From Pseudomonadota bacterium (GTDB taxonomy: Bacteria; Pseudomonadota; Alphaproteobacteria; JACQOE01): a stretch of 64,000 nt of DNA. The notes beneath the pieces are model-generated. The model had not been told where the DNA came from and did no database searches. It was given only the letters and a program-made list of their open reading frames with translations. The position numbers and the translations under genes were made by a program. The first letter of the stretch is position 1, and every line of letters starts with the position of its first letter. This document shows positions 9,444 to 18,446 of the stretch, in pieces. Where the stretch lies: contig JACQOE010000066.1 in assembly GCA_016202695.1 (NCBI GenBank), positions 1 through 64,000 on the forward strand. Reading direction: 5' to 3'.

Positions 9444-10412
9444 TCACCGCTTCACCAGGATCACGTCCACCCGATCCGCGGGGCCGTCTTCGATCCGGTT
9501 GCCGAGCGCGCGCACGTCGATGCGGGTGCTGCGCACGCCCTGCTGGATCAGGAAGGAGCGCACGACCAGCGCCCGCGAGAGCGAGGTCCGGCGCGCCTCG
9601 TTGGCGGTCTCGGCCGTCCCTTCGGCGTAGGCGAGGAGCTGAAGGCGGAGCGTCTCGTCGCCCTGGACGTTCTTGGAAAGCCCCTCCAGGCTCTCCCGCG
9701 CCCTGGGCGAGAGGTTGGTCGACTTCTTGTCGAAGAGCAGCCGGACGGTGCCCGGCTCGGGCGCCGCCGGCCGCGCCGCGGTGCGGGCGGGGGCGGCGGG
9801 CTCGGCCCTCGCCGCCGGCCGCGGCTCGGGCGCGCGCACGCCCGCGATCTGGGGCGGGGGAGGGGGGGCGGCGGTGGCCGGTGGCGGCGTCGGGCCGGCA
9901 GGGGGCCGCTCGGCAAGGGCGGTCTCGGCCGGCGCCGCCCGCGACGGCCGCTCGACCGCGCTCGGCGCCGGGCGAGGGCGCTCCTCGGTCACGCCCGCGG
10001 GCGCCGAGGGCACGGTCGGGCGTGGCGGGCGGGTGGCCGGGGCGGCCGGCCGGGGCGCCGGCGCGGCCTCTGGGGCCGCCGCCAGCGGACGCTCGGGCGC
10101 GGGCGCCGCCTCGGGTCGCGCCGGTATCACGGGCCGCACGCCCTGCGGCGGCCTGAGCGCGAGGCGCGAGCGGGGCGCCCCGGGGTGCGGCATCAGAAGC
10201 TGCGGCACGGTGGGCGGGCGGCCAAGCTCGTCGAGGACGCCGAGGTCGACATCGACGCTGGGGCGGAGGTCGCCGCCGATCACGACCGTCTGGTCGTATT
10301 GCGCCCCGGCGCCGGGCGCGAGCGCCGCCAGCACCGCCGCCGCGCACGCCCATCCGAGCGCCTGGCGTCGCCAGTCGGCCCGCCCGCGCGACCGCATGCG
10401 AAGAACGTTCAT
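9444..10412 (-). CDS. OmpA-family peptidoglycan-binding protein with Pro/Ala-rich linker
   Basis: 322 residues from the ATG at 10412. A signal peptide (residues 1-38, ending AAVLAALAPGAGAQ) leads into a short conserved region (YDQTVVIGGDLRPSVDVDLG), a long Pro/Ala linker (about 85-215) and a C-terminal OmpA-like domain (LLFDKKSTNLSPRARESLEG, then LLAYAEGTAETANEARRTS and RVDVILVKR). It is periplasmic and wall-binding. First gene of the three-gene leftward set with the MotA- and MotB-like genes. A further start at 10502 is possible but would add an unlikely N-terminus before the signal peptide. Confidence 0.82.
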   Translation of the reverse strand: MNVLRMRSRGRADWRRQALGWACAAAVLAALAPGAGAQYDQTVVIGGDLRPSVDVDLGVLDELGRPPTVPQLLMPHPGAPRSRLALRPPQGVRPVIPARPEAAPAPERPLAAAPEAAPAPRPAAPATRPPRPTVPSAPAGVTEERPRPAPSAVERPSRAAPAETALAERPPAGPTPPPATAAPPPPPQIAGVRAPEPRPAARAEPAAPARTAARPAAPEPGTVRLLFDKKSTNLSPRARESLEGLSKNVQGDETLRLQLLAYAEGTAETANEARRTSLSRALVVRSFLIQQGVRSTRIDVRALGNRIEDGPADRVDVILVKR

Positions 10413-10519
10413 CACAAGCCGCCCCGTCCGTCGATTCACGATCGATTCCGTCGATGCCCGGCGCACAGGCGCACAATAGACCAAGGCGCGGCACCCCGAC
10501 AACGGGCTTCGCCGTCGCC

Positions 10520-11341
10520 TCAGCCGGCGAGGGCGGCGCTCAGCAGGCTCGCCAGCGGGTCGTGGAGATGGTCGTTGGCGGCGAACAGGTTGCCGCTCTC
10601 CATCGGCGCCGCCCCGCCGCGGCCGATCCTGCCGTCGGGGCCGAGTTCGCTGACGTAGCCGCCCGCCTCGCGCACGAGGACCACCCCGGCGGCGATGTCC
10701 CAGGGGTGCAGGCCGAACTCCCAGAACCCGTCGTAGCGGCCGGCGGCGATGTAGGCGAGGTCGAGGGAGGCCGAGCCGAGGCGGCGCACGCCGGCGGTGG
10801 CCGGCATCACCGCGGCGAGGGTCTTGAGGTAGGGCTCGATGTGGGGCATGTCGGCGAAGGGGATGCCGGTGGCGATCACCGCCTCGGCCAGGCGCCGGCG
10901 GGCCGACACCCTGAGCCGGCGGTCGTTGACATAGGCGCCCGCCCCCTTCTCGGCCCAGAACAGCTCGTCGCGCAGCGGGTCGTAAATCACGCCCGCGGTC
11001 AGGTCGCGGCGGTGCTCGAGCGCGATCGAGATCGCGAAATGGGGAATCCCGTGCAGGAAGTTGGTGGTGCCGTCGAGGGGATCGACCAGGAAGCGGGTCT
11101 CGCCGTCCGCGCCCCTCACCTCGCCCCGCTCCTCCGTCAACAGGCCGAAGCGCGGACGGGCGTGGGTGAGCTCCCGGATCAGCACCTCCTCGGCCTTGTG
11201 GTCGGCCGTCGAGACGAAGTCGCCCGGCCCCTTGACCGAGACCTGGAGCTGCTCGACCTCGCCGAAGTCGCGCACCAGCCCGCGCGCCGCCTTGAGCGCG
11301 GCCTTGGCCATGACGTTGATGATGGCGGAGCGGACGGCCAT
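10520..11341 (-). CDS. suhB: Inositol monophosphatase family protein
   Basis: Mg-dependent phosphatase of inositol-1-phosphate and similar sugar phosphates; SuhB of E. coli also acts in rRNA antitermination. 273 residues. Metal-binding motif VDPLDGTTNFLHG (about residues 83-95) and the C-terminal motif HPWDIAAGVVLVREAGG are intact, and the upstream Glu pair appears in LLTEERGE. Lies in a leftward cluster, 31 bp downstream of efp. Confidence 0.9.
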   Translation of the reverse strand: MAVRSAIINVMAKAALKAARGLVRDFGEVEQLQVSVKGPGDFVSTADHKAEEVLIRELTHARPRFGLLTEERGEVRGADGETRFLVDPLDGTTNFLHGIPHFAISIALEHRRDLTAGVIYDPLRDELFWAEKGAGAYVNDRRLRVSARRRLAEAVIATGIPFADMPHIEPYLKTLAAVMPATAGVRRLGSASLDLAYIAAGRYDGFWEFGLHPWDIAAGVVLVREAGGYVSELGPDGRIGRGGAAPMESGNLFAANDHLHDPLASLLSAALAG

Positions 11342-11372
11342 CGCCGGTCCGACGGCAGCGGCCGCCGGCGTC

Positions 11373-11942
11373 CTAGTCCTTGGCCCGCTCGACGTAGGAG
11401 CCGTCGGCGGTGCTGATCACCACCCGGGTCCCGACCGCGACGTGGGGCGGGACCATGGTGCGAACGCCGTTCTCCAGCACCGCCGGCTTGTAGGACGAGG
11501 CCGCGGTCTGCCCCTTCACCACCGCCTCGGCCTCGGCCACGGCGAGGACCACGGTGTCGGGCAGGACCACGGTCAGCGGCTCGCCCTCGTGGCTCTCGAT
11601 CGTCACCGTCATGCCCTCCTGGAGGTAGACCACCTTGTCCTCGCCGATCAGGCCCTGGTGGAGCGTGGTCTGCTCGTAGGTCTCGGTGTCCATGAAGGTG
11701 TACATGTCGCCTTCGGCGTAGAGGAACTGGTAGTCGCGCTGCTCGAGGCGCACGCGCTCCACCTCCTCGGCCGAGCGGAAGCGCTCGTTGAGCTTGGTGC
11801 CGTCGCGGATGTCCTTGAGCTCGACCTGCATGTAGGCGCCGCCCTTGCCCGGCTGGGTGTGCTGGATGCGCACCGCCTGCCACAGGCGGCCCCTGTGCTC
11901 GATCACCATGCCCGGACGGATGGCGTTTCCCTGGATCTTCAT
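11373..11942 (-). CDS. efp: Translation elongation factor P
   Basis: Relieves ribosome stalling at polyproline, fitting the Pro-rich proteins in this window (TolA, OmpA-like). 189 residues, standard three-domain length. Domain I carries the modifiable Lys in PGKGGAYMQ (about residue 33); the C-terminal domain ends [18 protein letters not shown]. No EpmA or EpmB gene is nearby, so the modification type cannot be judged. Confidence 0.95.
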   Translation of the reverse strand: MKIQGNAIRPGMVIEHRGRLWQAVRIQHTQPGKGGAYMQVELKDIRDGTKLNERFRSAEEVERVRLEQRDYQFLYAEGDMYTFMDTETYEQTTLHQGLIGEDKVVYLQEGMTVTIESHEGEPLTVVLPDTVVLAVAEAEAVVKGQTAASSYKPAVLENGVRTMVPPHVAVGTRVVISTADGSYVERAKD

Positions 11943-12045
11943 GGGCGCTCGCGAGGCTCTTAAAAACTCGGGGGAAATGCGGCGGCGCGGAAGCTAGCAG
12001 CTTGCCCCTCCGGGGGCAATGGGGCGGATGGCGCCGGCCGCCGGC

Positions 12046-12744
12046 CTACGCCTCGAGCGCCCGGGCGATCGCCTGGTTGAGCGCCCGCACCCCGGCGGCG
12101 GGGCCGTCCGGGTGGCCCCAGACCGCCGAGACCACGGCCAGGAAGTCGGCCCCGGCGCGCACCAGCGGCGCGCAGTTCCCGGCGGTGATGCCGCCGATGG
12201 CGACGCACGGGATGGCGGTCAGCTCCGACCACCACTCCAGAATCTCGGGGTCGGCCCGGCCCTTGGCCTCCTTGGTGGCGGTGGGGAAGAAGGCGCCGAA
12301 GGCGACGTAGTCGGCCCCGGCCTCGCCGGCGAGCATGGCCAGGTGGCGCGAGGCGTGGCAGGTGACGCCGACGATGCGCTCGGGGCCGACGATCCGCCGC
12401 GCCTCGGCGCAAGCGACGTCCTCCTGGCCGACGTGGACGCCGTCGCAGTTCATCTCGGCGGCGAGGTCGGGCCGGTCGTTGAGGACGAAGGCGGCGCCGC
12501 GCGCCTGGGCGACGGGGCGGAGCGCGTCGCAGGCGCGGCGGACGGCGTCGTCGGAGGCGTCCTTGAGGCGGAGCTGGACCGAGGCCACGTCGCCGGCGTC
12601 GAGCGCGCGGGCCAGGTCGTCGGCGAAGGCCGTGGGCTCGATCCGGTCCGGGGTGACGAGATAGAGCCGGCAGGCGGCGCCGTCGCCCTCGCCCTCGCCG
12701 CGCAAGCGGTCAGTCCTTGCCCTGGAGGATGCGGACGATGCCAT
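12046..12744 (-). CDS. thiE: Thiamine phosphate synthase
   Basis: Joins HMP-pyrophosphate and thiazole phosphate to thiamine phosphate. 232 residues, TIM barrel. Visible motifs are [56 protein letters not shown] and [10 protein letters not shown]. The first about 20 residues overlap fbaB by 35 bp and are low-complexity; a TTG at 12705 is an alternative start. Works in the same pathway as thiD at 35372. Clustered here with glycolytic genes, an arrangement known in related alphaproteobacteria. Confidence 0.88.
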   Translation of the reverse strand: MASSASSRARTDRLRGEGEGDGAACRLYLVTPDRIEPTAFADDLARALDAGDVASVQLRLKDASDDAVRRACDALRPVAQARGAAFVLNDRPDLAAEMNCDGVHVGQEDVACAEARRIVGPERIVGVTCHASRHLAMLAGEAGADYVAFGAFFPTATKEAKGRADPEILEWWSELTAIPCVAIGGITAGNCAPLVRAGADFLAVVSAVWGHPDGPAAGVRALNQAIARALEA

Positions 12745-13639
12745 CGAGGAGCTTCAGCGCCTCCTCGCGCGGGCGCTGAAAGCTGTTGCGGCCGATGATC
12801 GAGCCGGCGCCGCCGCCGTCGCGAATCTGGCGCACCTCGTCGAGGATGCCCTTGGTGTCCTTCGCCTCGCCGCCGGAGAAGACGACGATGCGCCGGCCGT
12901 TGAAGGCCGCCTGTACCACGTGCGCCACCCGCTCCTTAAGCGTGGCGACCGGGATCTTGTGGGCCTGGTACACTTTCTTCGCCGCCTCCAGGCCGAGGTC
13001 GGCGGTCGGCGGCTTGACCTTGATGATATGGGCGCCGAGGAGCGCCGCCATGTGGGCGCCGTAGGCGATCACGTCGATCGCGGTCTCGTCGACCTTGGAG
13101 AGGGTGCCGCCGCGGGCATAGGCCCAGATCACCACCGCCAGGCCGTGGGCCTTGGCCTCCTCGGACATGGCCCGGATCTCCTCCATCATGGCGTAGGCCG
13201 CGTCCGAGCCCGGGTAGATGGTGAAGCCGATGGCCGCGCAGCCGAGGCGGAGCGCGTCCTTGACCGAGCCGGTCAGCGCCTGGTCGGCGTCCTCCTTGAG
13301 GCGCGACAGGCTGTTGGCGCTGTTGACCTTGAGGATGGTCGGGATGGCGCCGGCGAAGGTGTCCGCGCCCGCCTCGAGCATCCCGAGCGGGGCGGCGTAG
13401 CCCGAAAGGCCGGCATCCACCGCGAGCTGGAAATGGTAGTGGGGGTCGTAGGCCGGCGGATTGGGCGCGAAGCTCCGCGCCGGGCCGTGCTCGAAGCCCT
13501 GGTCGACGGGCAGGATGACGAGCCGGCCGCTGCCGCCCAGCCGGCCGTGCATCAGCAGGCGGGCGAGATTGGCCTTGGTCCCGGGGTTGTCGCTCTCGTA
13601 ATTGGCCAGGATCTTCCTGACCCGCTGGGTGATCCGCAT
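12710..13639 (-). CDS. fbaB: Class I fructose-bisphosphate aldolase (DhnA/archaeal type)
   Basis: Cleaves fructose-1,6-bisphosphate by a Schiff-base mechanism. 309 residues. Motifs of the DhnA family: [18 protein letters not shown] near residue 45, [29 protein letters not shown] (the Schiff-base Lys region) and [13 protein letters not shown] at 13639 chosen because GGGGGAG lies 8 bases upstream; a GTG at 13648 is also in frame. Upstream is a short unknown ORF and then gap. Confidence 0.92.
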   Translation of the reverse strand: MRITQRVRKILANYESDNPGTKANLARLLMHGRLGGSGRLVILPVDQGFEHGPARSFAPNPPAYDPHYHFQLAVDAGLSGYAAPLGMLEAGADTFAGAIPTILKVNSANSLSRLKEDADQALTGSVKDALRLGCAAIGFTIYPGSDAAYAMMEEIRAMSEEAKAHGLAVVIWAYARGGTLSKVDETAIDVIAYGAHMAALLGAHIIKVKPPTADLGLEAAKKVYQAHKIPVATLKERVAHVVQAAFNGRRIVVFSGGEAKDTKGILDEVRQIRDGGGAGSIIGRNSFQRPREEALKLLDGIVRILQGKD

Positions 13640-13690
13640 CGCTTGCACTCCCCCTTCTGCTCCACGGTCGGCCCTTCTTTAGGCGAAGGG

Positions 13691-14101
13691 TCAGGGCCTT
13701 TGCAACCACGCCCGGCAGGCGCGCCCGGGATCGGCCTCTCCGGCCAGGTCCAGGGTCTCGCGCCCGCCCGCGTCCAGCCGCGCCCCGAGCTGAGCCGCGA
13801 TCTCGGCCACCCGCCGGCGCACCCCGGCGGGGCCGGCGAGGCGGACACAGGATACCCCGGCGCGGAGCGCGGCGAGCGCCGCCCCGGGGCGATCCCCGCA
13901 GTCGAGCACGGCGCCGACCTCGACCTCGGGATACTCGGCCCGGGCCCGCGCCAGCATCGCCAGGAACCAGGGCGCGCCGGCGAAGGCGCCGGCCCCGGGG
14001 GCGCTCTCGATCACCAGCGCCGCCCCGGCCTCGCGCGCCGCGGCGAGCGCGGCGCGCAGATGATCGAGGCCGTGGACGACGACCGCGCGAGGGCGCGCCA
14101 C
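13691..14101 (-). CDS. Uncharacterised protein between gap and fbaB
   Basis: 136 residues, 10 bp after gap in the same direction, so probably co-transcribed. The sequence alternates hydrophobic strands and helices (RAVVVHGLDHLRAALAAARE, ALVIESAPGAGAFAGAPWF, VGAVLDCGDRPGAALAALRA, VSCVRLAGPAG). This resembles part of a TIM barrel as in class II aldolases but lacks their His ligands. It ends ACRAWLQRP. Function unknown. It occupies the place where many relatives carry pgk. Confidence 0.65.
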   Translation of the reverse strand: MARPRAVVVHGLDHLRAALAAAREAGAALVIESAPGAGAFAGAPWFLAMLARARAEYPEVEVGAVLDCGDRPGAALAALRAGVSCVRLAGPAGVRRRVAEIAAQLGARLDAGGRETLDLAGEADPGRACRAWLQRP

Positions 14102-14111
14102 CTCGGTCCGC

Positions 14112-15119
14112 TCAAGCGAGGCGTCCCATGTGGACGGCGGTGTCCGACATCCGGTTCGAGAACCCCCACTCGTTGTCGTACCACGAGGCGACGCGGACGA
14201 AGGTGCCGTCGATCACCGCCGTCTGCGAGGCGTCGTAGAGCGACGAGGCGGCGGTGTGATTGAAGTCGATCGAAACCAGCGGCTCGCGGTTGACCTCGAG
14301 GACTCCCTTGAGGCGGCCCTTCGCCGCCTCCTCCATCGCCGCGTGGATCTCCTCGACCGAGGTCTTGCGCCCGGCGGTGAAGGTGAAGTCGACCATCGAG
14401 ACGTTGACGGTCGGCACCCGGATCGCGGTCCCGTCGAGCTTGCCGGCCAGCTCGGGCAGCACCAGGCCCACCGCCCGCGCCGCGCCGGTCGAGGTGGGGA
14501 TCATGGAGAGCGCCGCCGCGCGGGCGCGGTGGAGGTCCTTGTGCAGGCTGTCCTGCAGGCGCTGGTCGGCGGTGTAGGCGTGAATCGTGGTCATGTAGCC
14601 GCGCTCGATGCCGACCGTCCGGTGCAGCACGTCGGCGATCGGGGCGAGGCAGTTGGTGGTGCACGAGGCGTTGGAGACGACCTTGTGCTCGCCCTTCAGC
14701 CCCTTGTGGTTCACCCCGTAGACGACCGTGAAGTCGGCGCCCTTGGCGGGGGCGGAGACGAGCACCCTCTTGGCCCCGGCCTCGAGCAGCTTCGCCGCGT
14801 CCTCGCGCTTGGTGAAGCGGCCCGAGCATTCGAGCGCGACGTCGATCCCGAGGTCGCGGAGTGGAAGCTTGGTCGGGTCGGGGATGGCGGTCACCTTGAT
14901 CGGGCCGGTGCCGACGTCGATGGCCTCGCCGTCCACCCTCACGGTTCCCGGAAAGCGGCCGTGGATCGAGTCGTACTTGAAGAGGTGGGCGTTGGTTTCC
15001 ACCGGCCCGAGGTCGTTCAGCCCGACGACCTGGATGTCGTTGCGCCGGCTCTCGACGATCGCGCGGAGCACGAGCCGGCCGATGCGGCCGAACCCGTTGA
15101 TGAAGACCTTGATTGCCAT
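14112..15119 (-). CDS. gap: Glyceraldehyde-3-phosphate dehydrogenase, type I
   Basis: Oxidises glyceraldehyde-3-phosphate with NAD(P) and phosphate. 335 residues, standard length. NAD-binding start VFINGFGRIGRLVLRA, catalytic Cys in SNASCTTNCLAPIADVLH (about residue 152), and C-terminal VRVASWYDNEWGFSNRM with the catalytic-pocket region. The start is the ATG at 15119; the longer frame upstream only reads through a palindromic repeat. Runs leftward between tkt and the short unknown ORF. Confidence 0.96.
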   Translation of the reverse strand: MAIKVFINGFGRIGRLVLRAIVESRRNDIQVVGLNDLGPVETNAHLFKYDSIHGRFPGTVRVDGEAIDVGTGPIKVTAIPDPTKLPLRDLGIDVALECSGRFTKREDAAKLLEAGAKRVLVSAPAKGADFTVVYGVNHKGLKGEHKVVSNASCTTNCLAPIADVLHRTVGIERGYMTTIHAYTADQRLQDSLHKDLHRARAAALSMIPTSTGAARAVGLVLPELAGKLDGTAIRVPTVNVSMVDFTFTAGRKTSVEEIHAAMEEAAKGRLKGVLEVNREPLVSIDFNHTAASSLYDASQTAVIDGTFVRVASWYDNEWGFSNRMSDTAVHMGRLA

Positions 15120-15173
15120 CTTTCCGTACTCCTGACTGCTTCCCTTTCGGGGCCGGGAAGGAGCGGGCAGCGG

Positions 15174-15269
15174 CTCATTTTGAGGCGCCCCACCCTTCGA
15201 AAGACTCAGGGTGAGGCGGCTGTTCAACGCCCTCATGCCGAGCGAGTCGACGCATGAGGGCAAAATGAG
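15174..15269. repeat. REP/BIME-like palindromic repeat between tkt and gap
   Basis: Compound palindrome. Outer 9-bp inverted repeat CTCATTTTG (15174-15182) / CAAAATGAG (15261-15269). Inside are CACCCT (15191-15196) / AGGGTG (15208-15213) and CCTCATGC (15231-15238) / GCATGAGG (15252-15259). The middle part (cacccttcgaaagactcagg) resembles the dispersed extragenic repeat of many alphaproteobacteria whose translation reads LTLSLSKG. Confidence 0.6.
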
Positions 15270-15309
15270 TCGCCACCGAGGACCGCCCGCCCCGATGCGG
15301 GCGGGGCCG

Positions 15310-15315
15310 ATTATA
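15310..15315 (-). promoter_or_regulatory. Candidate -10 box of gap
   Basis: Consensus TATAAT on the minus strand, extended to TTATAATC, 195 bp upstream of gap. No good -35 element is visible at 16-18 bp. A transcript from here would carry the palindromic repeat in its leader. Confidence 0.35.
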
Positions 15316-15350
15316 ACCCGTCCGCGGCCGGCGCGCCCGCCCCGGAGCGC

Positions 15351-17366
15351 TTACAGTCGCGCCCGGACCGCGGCGACGACCGCCTCGGGGGTGAGCCCGA
15401 ACTTCGCGTACAGCTCGGCGAAGGGGGCCGACGCCCCGAAGCGGCTGAGGCCGAGCGCCGCGCCCCGCTCGCCGACGTAACGCTCCCAGCCGTGGGGCGC
15501 CGCCGCCTCGACCGAGACCCGCACCGGGCACGGGCCGACCACGGCCGCCCGGTAATCGGCGGGCTCGGCGTCGAACAGCTCCCAGCAGGGAATCGAGACC
15601 ACCGCGGCGGCGACTCCCTCGGCCGCCAGGCGTTCGCGCGCCGCCATCGCCAGAGAAACCTCGGAGCCGGTGGCGAAGAGCGTCGCCCGCCGCGGCCCCG
15701 TCGCCTCGGCGAGCACGTAGCCGCCGCGGGCGCTGAGGTTGGGCCCGCCGCCGGCGGGCCGCAGCGTCGGCACCGCCTGGCGGGTGAGCACGATGGCGCT
15801 CGGCCCGTCGCTCCGTGCCAGCGCCAGCGCCCAGCACTCGGCCGTCTCCACCGCGTCGGCGGGGCGGAAGACGTTGAGGTTGGGCATCGCCCTGAGGGCG
15901 GCCAGGTGCTCGATCGGCTGGTGGGTGGGGCCGTCCTCGCCGAGCCCGATCGAGTCATGGGTGAAGACGAACACCACCCGCTGGTGCATCAGCGCCGCCA
16001 GGCGCACCGAGGGCCGCATGTAGTCGCTGAAGACCAGGAACGTGCCCGAGTAGGGGAGCAGCCCCTTGTGCAGCGCCATGCCGTTCATCGCCGCCGCCAT
16101 GGCGTGCTCGCGCACCCCGTAGTGAAGGTAGCGGCCCGAGAAGTCGCCGCGCCGGACGATGGTCATGCCCTTGGCGAAGGTGCCGTTGGAGCCGGTGAGG
16201 TCGGCCGAGCCGCCGACCATCTCGGGCACCGCCGCGGCGAGGGCGTCGACCACCTGCTGCGACGCCTGCCGGGTGGCGAGGGTGGGCCGCTCGCTCGCCA
16301 GCCGGTCGCGTACGGCGAGGGCCGCCCGCTCCCATCCCTCGGGCAGCCGCCCGGCGAGTCGGCGCTCGAACTCGGCCCGCTCCGGCGATTCGGCGAGGCG
16401 CCCGGCCCAGGCGCGCCGGGCGTCGGCTCCGGCCCGACCGGCGGCGCGCCAGGCGGCGAGCACGTCGGCGGGCACCTCGAAGGGCGGATGGGGCCAGTCG
16501 AGGGCCTTGCGCGTGGCCGCCACCTCCTCGGCGCCGAGGGGCGAGCCGTGGGTCACCTCGGAGCCCGCCTTGTGGGGGGCGCCGTAGCCGATCACCGTGC
16601 GGCAGGCGATCAGCGACGGCCGGCCGGCCTCCTTGGCCACCTCGATCGCGGCGTAGACCGCGTCCGCGTCGTGGCCGTCGACGCGCGCCGTGTGCCAGCC
16701 GTAGGCCGAGAAGCGCCGGAGCGCGTCGTCGGAGGTGGCTAGGCTGGTCGGGCCGTCGATCGAGATCCGGTTGTCGTCGAAGAGGACCACGAGCTTGGCC
16801 AGCCCGAGGTGCCCGGCGAGCGAGCAGGCCTCGTGGCTGATCCCCTCCATGAGGTCGCCGTCGCTGGCGATGACGTAGGTCCGATGATCGACTAGCCCGG
16901 GCCCGAATCGCGTCGCCAGCAGGCGCTCGGCGAGGGCCATGCCGACCGCGTTGCCCAGCCCCTGGCCGAGCGGTCCGGTGGTGGTTTCGATGCCGGGATG
17001 GGCCTCGATCTCGGGATGGCCGGGGGTGCGCGAGCCGAGCTTGCGGAAGTTCCTGATCTCGTCGAGGGTCATGCCCTCGTAGCCGGCGAGATAGAGGAGG
17101 GCGTAGAGCAGCATCGAGCCGTGGCCGGCGGAGAGGACGAAGCGGTCGCGGTCCGGCCAGTGCGGATCGGCGGCGTCGTACTTGAGGACCCGGGTGAAGA
17201 GCACGCTCGCCACGTCGGCCATGCCCATCGGCATTCCCGGGTGGCCCGACTTCGCCGCCTCCACCGCGTCGATGGCGAGGAAGCGCACCGCGTTCGCCAT
17301 GCGCCGGTGATCGACGGCCCCCTTGGCGGCGGGCAGCGGGCGTGCGGAGGGGGTGCGCGGGGCCAT
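15351..17366 (-). CDS. tkt: Transketolase
   Basis: Thiamine-diphosphate enzyme of the pentose phosphate pathway. 671 residues, normal length. The ThDP domain has [48 protein letters not shown] and the metal motif [18 protein letters not shown]. The pyrimidine domain has [19 protein letters not shown] and [23 protein letters not shown] at 17366 chosen; the open frame further upstream is Arg/Pro-rich and non-homologous. Divergent from the DUF4164-like gene. Confidence 0.96.
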   Translation of the reverse strand: MAPRTPSARPLPAAKGAVDHRRMANAVRFLAIDAVEAAKSGHPGMPMGMADVASVLFTRVLKYDAADPHWPDRDRFVLSAGHGSMLLYALLYLAGYEGMTLDEIRNFRKLGSRTPGHPEIEAHPGIETTTGPLGQGLGNAVGMALAERLLATRFGPGLVDHRTYVIASDGDLMEGISHEACSLAGHLGLAKLVVLFDDNRISIDGPTSLATSDDALRRFSAYGWHTARVDGHDADAVYAAIEVAKEAGRPSLIACRTVIGYGAPHKAGSEVTHGSPLGAEEVAATRKALDWPHPPFEVPADVLAAWRAAGRAGADARRAWAGRLAESPERAEFERRLAGRLPEGWERAALAVRDRLASERPTLATRQASQQVVDALAAAVPEMVGGSADLTGSNGTFAKGMTIVRRGDFSGRYLHYGVREHAMAAAMNGMALHKGLLPYSGTFLVFSDYMRPSVRLAALMHQRVVFVFTHDSIGLGEDGPTHQPIEHLAALRAMPNLNVFRPADAVETAECWALALARSDGPSAIVLTRQAVPTLRPAGGGPNLSARGGYVLAEATGPRRATLFATGSEVSLAMAARERLAAEGVAAAVVSIPCWELFDAEPADYRAAVVGPCPVRVSVEAAAPHGWERYVGERGAALGLSRFGASAPFAELYAKFGLTPEAVVAAVRARL

Positions 17367-17610
17367 GGCCGGGGTCTCGGGGCATTCCTGGCGCGCGTGC
17401 GGCGCGGGGCGGACCGGCGGCAACATGCCCCGGCCGGGGAGGGGCGTCAACCGCCTTCGCGAGGCCCGCATCGGCGGGTCCCGGACGGCCGGCTTGTAAA
17501 GGACTTGCGGCCCCGCCGGTTGGTTGACGCTCGCGTCCACATATGTGCATTGTTTCCCATTCGCACCAAGGGCCGCGAGCAGCGGGGTGGCGGAGGACGG
17601 ATGAGGGCGG

Positions 17611-17844
17611 ATGTCACGGGTCAGGGTAGCCTGCGACCGGCTTGAGCGGGCGGTCGGGCGGCTCTTCGAGGCCGTCGACGCGCAGGCGGTGGTGAGCGAG
17701 CGCGAGCGCGAGCAGATGGCCCGCCTGGAGGAAAAGGTGCGCGCGGCGCAGGACGCCTATCGCTCGCTGCAGCGGGTGACCGACACCGTCTCCGCGCGCC
17801 TCGAGGCGACCATCGGCCGCCTCAAGTCCCTGCTCGGCGACTGA
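17611..17844 (+). CDS. Small coiled-coil protein (DUF4164-like)
   Basis: 77 residues, almost entirely predicted helix with heptads ([13 protein letters not shown], then [16 protein letters not shown]). Start at 17611 after a G-rich stretch. It lies 19 bp upstream of zapA, the usual place of the DUF4164 coiled-coil protein in alphaproteobacteria, so a role with ZapA at the division ring is plausible but unproven. Confidence 0.75.
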   Translation: MSRVRVACDRLERAVGRLFEAVDAQAVVSEREREQMARLEEKVRAAQDAYRSLQRVTDTVSARLEATIGRLKSLLGD

Positions 17845-17863
17845 GGGATCAAGCGAGAGGGCG

Positions 17864-18208
17864 ATGGGTCAGGTCACCGTCACCATCAACGATCAGAACT
17901 ACCCGATTGCCTGCGACAACGGCCAGGAGGAGCACCTGGTCGGCCTCGCTGCCGAGGTCAACAAGCGGGTCAACGAGCTCAGGGCCGCGGTCGGCCAAGT
18001 GGGCGAGGCGCGGCTCCTGGTGATGACCAGCCTGCTCTTGATCGACGAGCTGCTCGAGACCCGCCATCAGGTGGAGGGACTTCGCGAGGCGCTCAACCGA
18101 AACGAGGGAATCGCCCAGCGCCTCGCCGAGGAGGAGGAGCTGGCGGGGCTGATCGAGACCCTGGCCGGGCGGATCGAGGATATTGCGCAACGCCTCGCGC
18201 GGTCTTAG
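17864..18208 (+). CDS. zapA: Cell division protein ZapA
   Basis: Binds and cross-links FtsZ protofilaments at the division ring. 114 residues. The N-terminal globular part, MGQVTVTINDQNYPIACDNG then EEHLVGLAAEVNKRVNELR, is followed by a C-terminal coiled coil (LLVMTSLLLIDELLETRHQV and on) that mediates dimerisation. It sits between a DUF4164-like gene and the 6S RNA, the conserved alphaproteobacterial order. Confidence 0.92.
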   Translation: MGQVTVTINDQNYPIACDNGQEEHLVGLAAEVNKRVNELRAAVGQVGEARLLVMTSLLLIDELLETRHQVEGLREALNRNEGIAQRLAEEEELAGLIETLAGRIEDIAQRLARS

Positions 18209-18213
18209 GTAAG

Positions 18214-18387
18214 GATGGGGTGTCGGGGCTGCCCGGTGCGTTAGGCGCGGGATGTCCCTGTGGCTAACTCTCCTCTAGGGAGCCGTCCCTGCCGGGGCCG
18301 TGGCCCCGGTATTACGGCGCCCACCTGCGTAGCAGACCATAGAGGACTCGAGAGTCGCCGACGGCCGGCGCGGCTCCGCACCCCATC
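18214..18387 (+). ncRNA. ssrS: 6S RNA
   Basis: Regulates RNA polymerase by mimicking an open promoter. Position between zapA and the formyl-THF cyclo-ligase gene is the conserved site of 6S RNA. Closing stem is seen directly: GATGGGGTG (18214-18222) pairs with CACCCCATC (18379-18387). Inside is a long GC-rich rod with a central asymmetric region and an apical part around gccggggccgtggccccggt. The about 174-nt length is right. Exact ends are inferred from the closing stem. Confidence 0.85.
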
Positions 18388-18446
18388 GTGACCCGCCCGG
18401 CGCGGTGCCGGGTCCGTCTCCCGTTCGGAAGCGATCCCGCCCGCGG

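Noticed and set aside
6836-10412. Zorya-type anti-phage system (MotA/MotB-like pair)
   Set aside because: No ZorC/ZorD/ZorE genes are adjacent; the coiled coil is in the MotB-like rather than the MotA-like protein, and the third gene is a periplasmic OmpA protein.
17520-17560. TTGACG and ACATATGT upstream of the DUF4164-like gene as a promoter or operator
   Set aside because: No -10 element at proper spacing; the 8-bp palindrome alone is not enough.
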